In this document: positions 7,224-13,077 of the stretch, in pieces | How positions within the stretch are numbered: the first letter of the stretch is position 1 | Layout of the letters: each line of letters opens with the position of its first letter | NCBI GenBank assembly: GCA_003553895.1 | Contig: PWFM01000152.1 | Span: 1 to 22,718 of the forward strand | Source: Syntrophomonadaceae bacterium | Lineage (GTDB): Bacteria; Bacillota; Dethiobacteria; DTU022 | Direction: 5' to 3' | Length of the DNA stretch: 22,718 bases | Notes under the pieces: model-generated | The model's database searches: none | What the model was told of the DNA's origin: nothing | The model's input: only the letters and a program-made list of their open reading frames with translations | Program-made: the position numbers and the translations under genes

Positions 7224-9429
7224 GGTTATCTTCCACCAAACCCATTTTTTTGATCATGAAGCTGGCTACATCGAGCCCCCTGGTTCCGCGGCCGAAGCCC
7301 CGATCCAGGCCTTGATCCCGGGCCATTTCATTGGTTACCTGGGTTCCTCCGGCGATCAGGATCATTTTATCGCGCAGCCCCTTTTCCTGGCAAACCTGGT
7401 TGAGTTTGCGCATGCTCTGGCGGTGGGCATCGTTATGGGTAATGATAGTGCTGATCAGTATGGCATCGGCATCAAGCTCGACAGCAGCATCAGCCAGTTT
7501 TTCTACAGGAACCGAAGTGCCCAGGTAATGGCAGTTGATACCAAAGCCTTCCAGTCCTCCGTGTTTGATGTCAAGGATTTCTCTCATGCCCACCGAATGT
7601 TCGTCTTCGCCGACCGTGCCGGCAACCACTGTCAGGGGCCTTTTTTCCACGGCCTGGCGAATTTGATCTTCAGAAAGAGGCGTTTCCTTGTAAGGGATCT
7701 TTATTTCTGCCGGGTTCAGGCTGAAGCCGACCCGGGCTTTCAGCTCTACCAGGGTTCCTTCGGCCGGATGCATTTTTTGCAGGTTAATTACTTCTACATC
7801 TTCCAGGTTCATGCGCCCGGCCATTTCCAGGGCCCCGTATTCGGCCATGTCTGCCGGAACCGGGAGCAGCATGGTCATGGTAACAATGCCGTCGCCGGCC
7901 CATTCCGCTTCCGGTTTGAGAGCTTCACCCCGGTAGGGCCGGCTTTCTTCCAGCCTGTTGGCGGAGTTATCTTCAGGATCGAGTTCATCGATGTAAATGA
8001 TTTTTTCCGGCCGGCAAATCGTGCAGCCATCTATCGGCGCGCAGGGTGAAAGATCTTGGTCCTGGCTGTGCGGTGGATTATTGTATCCGAAATGATGGCA
8101 AACGGGAGCATAATAGTCTTCATCGCGGGGCACTATCGAATCGGAAGCCACCCCTCCCGCGGGATCCCGTTTGATGCCGTCGCCATTTCTTTCCGGGTAA
8201 TAGCCGGAATCGACAAAGAACCCCTGGTCTACAGCGGCAAAATATCCACCTGCTTCCAGTATTTCTTCCAGGAATAGCACGGCCCTTTCTTTTAATTCCC
8301 GGACCTTCTGGCCCAGCTCCCCATCCATATTCAAAGTAACCATGTCCTTGATGCCGTCCAGGCCGGCCAGGGCCTGTTTGGCCGTATTGACAGCATGGAC
8401 AGAGTTATAATGCCACGGCACATTGCGGCCCTCGTCGGGGGTGATCGTGCTCTGGATGTCGGCGCTGGTCAGTCTGGAGAGGAGCAGGTTAAGGGTGTGG
8501 GTAACCGTTACCTCCCTGGTGCACGATTCCATGTACTTCGTATTCATCTGAGCCCGCATTTTAAAATCTTTAAAAAGCTGGCGCAGGGCCACCGCGTAAG
8601 GGAGATCGATTCGCATAGCCGGAGCCGGTGGCGCGGTCGGCGGCACTGTTGAAAGGGCAATATTTTCCCTGGGCATACCTGCCAGTTCGGAATATCGGCA
8701 GTTGATGGCATGCTGAACCAGGAGTTCAGGCATCACCTTCCAGGCTTCCCTGGCCGTCGCGTTAGCGTTATGAGCCCCGTCTATTTGCAGAATGTTGGCC
8801 GCTAGCATCAGTTTTTTGGCAACGGCGGCGTCAACAAAGGAGCGGTACATATTTACATTGCGGTAGAGAACGTTATACTGCGGGTCCTGGTGGGCGCCGT
8901 TAACCCCTTCTTCGGCAAACAGGACCGCAATTTCCGGGCCCGCCACCCCGCTGATATAGGAGTGGAAATTAAGCGGCCGGCCCACTTCGTCTTCGATAAG
9001 GTCCAGCGCTTTGCGGGTAGCCCGGACCTGTTTCCTCGATATGGGCACGCCGCCAATTCCTTCCGGTGTGCCTTCAATTAAACCGTCGAAGTGGCTTTGC
9101 CCGGCCGTCCGGATAACCATGATATGGTCGGCGCCGTGCCAGGCTACCATCCTCATCCGGCGCAGGTCATCTTCAAAACGCCCCGAAGCAATTTCGGAAG
9201 TGACCACGCAATCAGGCTGGGGATCTATATCGCCAAAGGATTTGGCCGCAGGCAGGGGAATGCTGTTCTCCAGGTTTGCAGAGACCTGCCGGTACTTAAA
9301 TGCTCCCAGCTCCGCTTCATCTTCTGTTAAAGGACGGCGCCAGGTCCAGCCTTTACGCCTGGGCCGGTAATTTTCCAGGTTTTTAAATATTTCTTCGGGA
9401 GAAAGTTTTTGTTCAGGCGTTAATTTCAA
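7213..9429 (-). CDS. oraE: D-ornithine 4,5-aminomutase, large subunit
   Basis: With OraS, this adenosylcobalamin- and PLP-dependent enzyme converts D-ornithine to 2,4-diaminopentanoate. It has 738 residues: an N-terminal PLP-binding TIM-barrel region and a C-terminal cobalamin Rossmann domain. The cobalamin motif is DEHSVG with ligand His near residue 611. Eleven residues later is a Lys in DIKHGG (near 622), matching the published C. sticklandii pair His618/Lys629 that ties PLP to the cobalamin domain. IISTIITHND-like and LIAGGTQVT segments complete the cobalamin fold. A cysteine cluster (CAPIDGCTIC) lies mid-chain. Start is TTG at 9429, overlapping the oraS stop as TTGA, with AAGGAGG about 8 nt upstream. 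The frame continues upstream to 9471, but that part lies inside oraS and reads through the ribosome site. Confidence 0.97.
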   Translation of the reverse strand: MKLTPEQKLSPEEIFKNLENYRPRRKGWTWRRPLTEDEAELGAFKYRQVSANLENSIPLPAAKSFGDIDPQPDCVVTSEIASGRFEDDLRRMRMVAWHGADHIMVIRTAGQSHFDGLIEGTPEGIGGVPISRKQVRATRKALDLIEDEVGRPLNFHSYISGVAGPEIAVLFAEEGVNGAHQDPQYNVLYRNVNMYRSFVDAAVAKKLMLAANILQIDGAHNANATAREAWKVMPELLVQHAINCRYSELAGMPRENIALSTVPPTAPPAPAMRIDLPYAVALRQLFKDFKMRAQMNTKYMESCTREVTVTHTLNLLLSRLTSADIQSTITPDEGRNVPWHYNSVHAVNTAKQALAGLDGIKDMVTLNMDGELGQKVRELKERAVLFLEEILEAGGYFAAVDQGFFVDSGYYPERNGDGIKRDPAGGVASDSIVPRDEDYYAPVCHHFGYNNPPHSQDQDLSPCAPIDGCTICRPEKIIYIDELDPEDNSANRLEESRPYRGEALKPEAEWAGDGIVTMTMLLPVPADMAEYGALEMAGRMNLEDVEVINLQKMHPAEGTLVELKARVGFSLNPAEIKIPYKETPLSEDQIRQAVEKRPLTVVAGTVGEDEHSVGMREILDIKHGGLEGFGINCHYLGTSVPVEKLADAAVELDADAILISTIITHNDAHRQSMRKLNQVCQEKGLRDKMILIAGGTQVTNEMARDQGLDRGFGRGTRGLDVASFMIKKMGLVEDNREN

Positions 9430-9794
9430 GCCGGTCCCTCCTTCCCAAAAATGGCTGCGGCCCGGTCCCATTCCCGGCCATCGGCCAGAATTAAACCGGC
9501 TTCCCGGTAGGGCAGGTTCTTTTTCTGAGCGAAGCGCAGCACGACATGGCCGGCTCCCTTGCCCAGGAGGCCGTATTTGACGCAGTTTTGAACGATTTGT
9601 TTAGCTTCAAGGCTGGAATAGCCCATCCGCAGCAGGACAGAACGCTCAATAGAAGGCGAAGTATGGTCCCTGGCCAGCTCGAAAAGCGGGTTAACTACCT
9701 GACCTGTAAGTTTCCAGAACCTTTGTTCCAGCTGTTCGTCGGTTAACTCTTTTATGCTGGAACGGCGCTGCAGGTAATCGTCTTCACGTTTCAT
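9426..9794 (-). CDS. oraS: D-ornithine 4,5-aminomutase, small subunit
   Basis: OraS is the small partner of OraE in the heterotetrameric aminomutase. The 122-residue product matches the family length of about 120. Recognisable parts are the charged N-terminus (KREDDYLQRR), LRMGYSSLEAKQIV and the C-terminal LPYREAGLILADGREWD. ATG at 9794 lies 1 nt after the ortB stop and has GGGGGA about 8 nt upstream. An in-frame start at 9827 would lie within ortB and is less likely. The gene is coupled at both ends, to ortB upstream and oraE downstream, which would help keep the subunits in balance. Confidence 0.95.
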   Translation of the reverse strand: MKREDDYLQRRSSIKELTDEQLEQRFWKLTGQVVNPLFELARDHTSPSIERSVLLRMGYSSLEAKQIVQNCVKYGLLGKGAGHVVLRFAQKKNLPYREAGLILADGREWDRAAAIFGKEGPA

Positions 9795-9795
9795 G

Positions 9796-11214
9796 TCAGT
9801 TTTCCCCCTTCCCGTAATGGTCTTCAATCCACCCGGTTGATGTTTTTAGTTCGGCGGCGAGGTATTCAATTTCAAGCGGGCTTAATTTCTCTTTGCCTTT
9901 TTCCTGCGCTGCCTTTTTCAGGTACGATTTTTTCAGGTTATCAAGATCAACTTTTTTTACCTTGATCTGCCCGGGAGATTCGGGAATAATAATGCTCTGC
10001 CCGGGAACACTGTCTTCAGGGTTGCCCCTTTTGATGGTTATGCCCATTTTGCCGGCAAATGTAAGCTGCGGGCTGGGATGTTTACCGGCCCCGGTGTATT
10101 CTGTTTCCTGCACGACAAGAACATCTTCGCGGTCCATCTCTCTGGCCACGGCAAAAGCGCCGGCCAGGGAAGTATTGCCCGCCGGTCCTCTTTCCAGCCC
10201 TTCCAGCTGGGCCAGCAGTTCAGTCACGTAAAAAACTTCGCCCTGGGTAACCGTATAATAACGATCCAGGTACCTTAAGGGGCGGGCGGCGTTGCGCGGC
10301 ACATCGGCCCTGTCCGGCCAGGTGGCAAAGGGGACGCCAAAACCGGTATGGCCGGTTGTAAATGATTTGCGGTTGAAATCGCGATCGCTGGCCATGTGCA
10401 GGCCGCTTAAGTCTACGCTGATCCCGACCACTTCTGTATGATCACAGCCTCCCTTTTTCAATCCCCGGGCCGTGCCGGTTACATTACCGCCTCCGGCATG
10501 GGTAATCAGGACTGCTGTGGGGTCTTTGCCCACTTCCCGGCGAACTTGATCGGCCAGTTCAGAACCGAGGGTTTCAATTCCGGCTATGCCGAACGGCGTA
10601 TACAATGAGGCGTTGAAATAACAGGTTTCTTCGAGCAATATTAAAAACTTATAAAACAGTTCGGGCCCTACGGAAAGCTGGACTACTTCAGCGCCGTATG
10701 CTTCGCAGGCCCGTCCTTTCTCCATAATTTCCGGCTGGCTTAAATCCTGGCTGTCGAACAGCTCCTGGACTACGATGCAGTTCAGGCCCCGCATGGCGGA
10801 CTGGGAAGCGACGGCGGCGCCGTAATTTCCGCTGGTGGCCGAAATTACCCCTTTGTAGCCGTGTTTTTGGGCCTGGTAGCAGGACAATGAAGCCCGCCGG
10901 GCTTTGAAACTGCCGCTGGGGTTGCAGGCCTCATCTTTGATAAAGATGCGGGCTCCTTTCCCCGGTTCTGCATGGCAGCGGACCAGCCTGGTCAGGTTGT
11001 GTAGTTCAAGAAGGGGGGTTTTGCCAACATTGGTTTCTTCCTGGATCGCGCGGACTTCTTCCAGGGAGTAGCCGGCCTTTTTCATCATCGCTTCATAATC
11101 GAAAGCAATCCCTTCCTGCTCAAATTGATCGTAATCGATGCCCACAGCCTGTTTCATGATCCGGTTTTTCCTGGCCATTACGTCCTGGTAGCTTAAGGCA
11201 GGATTATTATTCAA
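9796..11214 (-). CDS. ortB: 2-amino-4-oxopentanoate thiolase, PLP (beta) subunit
   Basis: With OrtA, OrtB cleaves 2-amino-4-oxopentanoate with CoA to acetyl-CoA and D-alanine, the last step of reductive ornithine fermentation. The 472-residue product is a fold-type II PLP protein resembling threonine synthase. It has CNPSGSFKARRAS with the Schiff-base Lys near residue 104, SATSGNYGAA for cofactor and substrate binding, and the phosphate loop HAGGGNVTGTA. Start is TTG at 11214, overlapping the ortA stop by 8 nt, with AGGAGGG about 8 nt upstream. It is placed between ortA and oraS exactly as in the known ornithine clusters of Clostridia. Confidence 0.95.
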   Translation of the reverse strand: MNNNPALSYQDVMARKNRIMKQAVGIDYDQFEQEGIAFDYEAMMKKAGYSLEEVRAIQEETNVGKTPLLELHNLTRLVRCHAEPGKGARIFIKDEACNPSGSFKARRASLSCYQAQKHGYKGVISATSGNYGAAVASQSAMRGLNCIVVQELFDSQDLSQPEIMEKGRACEAYGAEVVQLSVGPELFYKFLILLEETCYFNASLYTPFGIAGIETLGSELADQVRREVGKDPTAVLITHAGGGNVTGTARGLKKGGCDHTEVVGISVDLSGLHMASDRDFNRKSFTTGHTGFGVPFATWPDRADVPRNAARPLRYLDRYYTVTQGEVFYVTELLAQLEGLERGPAGNTSLAGAFAVAREMDREDVLVVQETEYTGAGKHPSPQLTFAGKMGITIKRGNPEDSVPGQSIIIPESPGQIKVKKVDLDNLKKSYLKKAAQEKGKEKLSPLEIEYLAAELKTSTGWIEDHYGKGEN

Positions 11215-11524
11215 TGTTTTCGCCCTCCTCCCTGAGCAGTTTTCTTACTTCAAGGCCAATTTTTAGCAATTCCGGCTGGGGACGGCCGTAATCAATTTCA
11301 TAAGCCGGAGTGATGGCAATTAGTTTTCCCTCCACCAATCTTCCCGTAACGGTCTGAATTGAAACTTGATCGCCAATATCAGCGGCCTGGTCGATCAGGA
11401 ACCCCTTTACCTTCATCGTCAGGGGGACGCCGGCAGTTTCCGGAGGCAGGCCGGGAGCCCTTTCTTCCGGGTTAAGGACTACATTAAAGATCTGTACCCA
11501 ATCATCTTTTTTTGCTTCTCCCAC
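11207..11524 (-). CDS. ortA: 2-amino-4-oxopentanoate thiolase, small (alpha) subunit
   Basis: OrtA is the roughly 100-residue partner of OrtB. This copy has 105 residues. Typical features are the N-terminal WVQIFNVVLNPEERAPGLP, PLTMKVKGFL, and the C-terminal AYEIDYGRPQPELL. Start is GTG at 11524 with AAAGGAG 8-9 nt upstream. It follows ord by 66 nt, the widest gap between neighbouring genes from ord to rocD, and overlaps ortB by 8 nt. Identification rests on family resemblance plus its fixed position between ord and ortB. Confidence 0.93.
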   Translation of the reverse strand: MGEAKKDDWVQIFNVVLNPEERAPGLPPETAGVPLTMKVKGFLIDQAADIGDQVSIQTVTGRLVEGKLIAITPAYEIDYGRPQPELLKIGLEVRKLLREEGENIE

Positions 11525-11590
11525 TTTGGATTCTCCTTTCGCGGCATTATATTTTTAACACCAGGATTTGCATCCCCGCTGGCATGCAAA

Positions 11591-12619
11591 TTAATAAGCC
11601 TGCTCGAACCTGCTCCAGCAGGATGGGAAAGGCAGGTCCAGCAAAGTTTTAAGGCCCGGGGCGGCTGCTGCCACGACCGGGATCATGTTAACCGCCATGG
11701 CCATCGTCCCCTGGCCCCCCGGGATCTCAGGTTTAATAGACAGGTTAACCGGCGGGTCACCTTCTATCCTGATATAATCCCCGGTCTCGATAGCTTCCGC
11801 TTCGGGACATACCTGCTGGGGATGTTTCAGGGTAATAACCGCTTCCCCGTTTTTGTAGCCATAGGCCCGGTGATGGCAACCGGCAACCAGACCCGGTTCC
11901 ACTTTTACATAGGGAGTTTCGCGGTAAGTGGATGAAATAATCGGTTCTTTTTCCTCAACAATTTGATCCAGCTCCCAGTTTAAAGCCTGCGCAATAAGGC
12001 TGATAGATTGCTTGAACCCTATATGCCCGACAATAGTCCCTTTGTCGACCCCGGTTTTGAATTCCTCCGGAGTAATGCCCACTCCCTGGGTGGCCATTAC
12101 AGTGCTTCCGAAAGGCGACAGGTCGTTAATCCTCTCGGCCTCAATTTTCCGGACGCTGCAGCAGGCCCCGGTGAGGCATATGGCCAGGGCATCGAGGACA
12201 AAGCCGGGGTTAATGCCGGTCCCGAGGACGGTCACTCCGTATTTTTGGGCTTCTTCATTTAATTCTTTCGCGAGTTCCCGGTCGGCTTCCCAGGGCTCGG
12301 CCATTTCTTCGGCTATAGTAATAACATTAAAGCCCGCCCGGACCGCCTGCATTAATTCGTGGTGGATTTCTTTGAAAAAAGAGCCGGTTGAATGGATTAC
12401 TACTCCGCCCCCGACTTTTTCCAGCACTGAGCGGACATCACCTGATATGATAATGCCGCCTGGTTGCAGTCCCAGGGTTTGACCGAGGTCCTGGCCCAGT
12501 TTGGCGGGGTTGCGGCCGATGGCCCCGGCCACTTCGGCCCCGCTGCGTTCAAGGAGCACCTTGTAAATGCCCGATCCCATCGCGCCAAGACCCCACAGGA
12601 CAACATTGATTGTGTGCAT
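11591..12619 (-). CDS. ord: 2,4-diaminopentanoate dehydrogenase
   Basis: Ord oxidatively deaminates 2,4-diaminopentanoate, the product of ornithine aminomutase, to 2-amino-4-oxopentanoate using NAD(P)+. The 342 residues start with the Rossmann motif VVLWGLGAMGSGIY (residues 6-19). They continue with IGRNPAKLG, VVIHSTGSF, VTVLGTGINPGFVLD and a C-terminal substrate domain. The fold resembles dihydrodipicolinate and homoserine dehydrogenases, but the flanking ort and ora genes make Ord the clear choice. ATG at 12619 has an excellent AAGGAGGT 7 nt upstream. That ribosome site lies immediately after the T-run of the terminator at 12635-12660, so expression may be controlled by readthrough. Confidence 0.95.
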   Translation of the reverse strand: MHTINVVLWGLGAMGSGIYKVLLERSGAEVAGAIGRNPAKLGQDLGQTLGLQPGGIIISGDVRSVLEKVGGGVVIHSTGSFFKEIHHELMQAVRAGFNVITIAEEMAEPWEADRELAKELNEEAQKYGVTVLGTGINPGFVLDALAICLTGACCSVRKIEAERINDLSPFGSTVMATQGVGITPEEFKTGVDKGTIVGHIGFKQSISLIAQALNWELDQIVEEKEPIISSTYRETPYVKVEPGLVAGCHHRAYGYKNGEAVITLKHPQQVCPEAEAIETGDYIRIEGDPPVNLSIKPEIPGGQGTMAMAVNMIPVVAAAAPGLKTLLDLPFPSCWSRFEQAY

Positions 12620-12634
12620 TAAAATAACCTCCTT

Positions 12635-12660
12635 AAAAAAATAAAGCCGGGTATCGGCTT
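12635..12660 (-). terminator. Intrinsic terminator or attenuator between the small reading frame and ord
   Basis: On the minus strand AAGCCG (12655-12660) pairs with CGGCTT (12644-12649) across a 5-nt loop. TAT and a run of T at 12635-12641 follow. The stop codon of the upstream 62-codon frame (12659-12661) overlaps the first arm. Because it precedes ord within what looks like one transcription unit, it is a candidate attenuator. Confidence 0.7.
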
Positions 12661-12847
12661 AAGTTGGAAAACGGTTTAATGTTGATGGCTTTGCGCCCCG
12701 GCGGCGCAGGTTTCTCAATTCTTTGCCGGGAGCAGGGAAAATGTCCGGGCCCGGAAAAGGGTAAACCATCAAGGCCGGCATGCCGCCTCCCGGAAGGGTA
12801 ACAACCGGATCCCTGTGCAGTTTTTCGACTATGCCTCCGTTGCTCAT
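12659..12847 (-). CDS. Small protein of 62 residues preceding ord; possible attenuator leader peptide
   Basis: I do not recognise this product. It is a complete frame with ATG at 12847 and an AAAGGA ribosome site about 9 nt upstream. Codon use looks like that of neighbouring genes. It has no membrane segment or signal peptide. It contains ten prolines (for example MVYPFPGPDIFPAPG) and six arginines, three of them consecutive at LRRRG near the C-terminus. Its stop codon lies inside the first arm of an intrinsic terminator in front of ord, so ribosome position could affect that hairpin. It may encode a small protein tied to ornithine metabolism, a translated leader, or both. The frame also extends upstream to 12886, but without a ribosome site. 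Confidence 0.55.
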   Translation of the reverse strand: MSNGGIVEKLHRDPVVTLPGGGMPALMVYPFPGPDIFPAPGKELRNLRRRGAKPSTLNRFPT

Positions 12848-12893
12848 ATGCCGGTTCCTTTCAAAGGCCCTGCTAATAAAGCTCATATCGCAA

Positions 12894-12922
12894 CGAAATG
12901 CCGCTGGTAAAGCGGCATTTCG
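12894..12922 (-). other. Perfect 12-bp hairpin just after tRNA-Trp
   Basis: CGAAATGCCGCT (12894-12905) and its exact complement (12911-12922) enclose a 5-nt loop. The hairpin begins 10 nt after the 3' end of tRNA-Trp. It lacks a T-run on either strand, so it is a poor intrinsic terminator. It could be a 3'-processing or stability element, a weak terminator or a protein-binding site. Confidence 0.75.
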
Positions 12923-12932
12923 CTATTGTTAA

Positions 12933-13008
12933 TGGCAGGGGAGACAGGACTTGAACCCGCAGCCTGCGGTTTTGGAGACCGCTGCTCTGCCAGTTGAGCT
13001 ACTCCCCT
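12933..13008 (-). tRNA. tRNA-Trp (anticodon CCA)
   Basis: A complete 76-nt cloverleaf with a 7-bp acceptor stem (AGGGGAG/CTCCCCT), discriminator G and encoded CCA. The anticodon arm is GCGGT-CTCCAAA-ACCGC, giving anticodon CCA, and the T arm contains GGTTCAAGTCC. It has its own consensus promoter and precedes the ornithine operon on the same strand. Confidence 0.98.
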
Positions 13009-13019
13009 TCACAGCTCAT

Positions 13020-13048
13020 ATTTTAGCCTATTTAGATGTGGATGTCAA
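13020..13048 (-). promoter_or_regulatory. Promoter of tRNA-Trp
   Basis: On the minus strand a perfect TTGACA (13043-13048) is followed after 17 nt by TAAAAT (13020-13025, 5 of 6). Predicted start is a few nucleotides before the mature tRNA 5' end at 13008. I see no comparable promoter between the tRNA and ord, so this one may also feed the ornithine operon. Confidence 0.8.
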
Positions 13049-13077
13049 CGACAACCGCCTTATTAATCCGCATTATT

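Noticed and set aside
7030..8049. Long plus-strand open frame of 339 codons
   Set aside because: It is antisense to oraE and the GlmL-like gene, which have full family motifs. It lacks a ribosome site and recognisable domains, and its composition is that of a shadow frame.
7213..12932. Cobalamin riboswitch controlling the B12-dependent aminomutase
   Set aside because: No B12-box or related conserved segments were seen upstream of ord or oraE.
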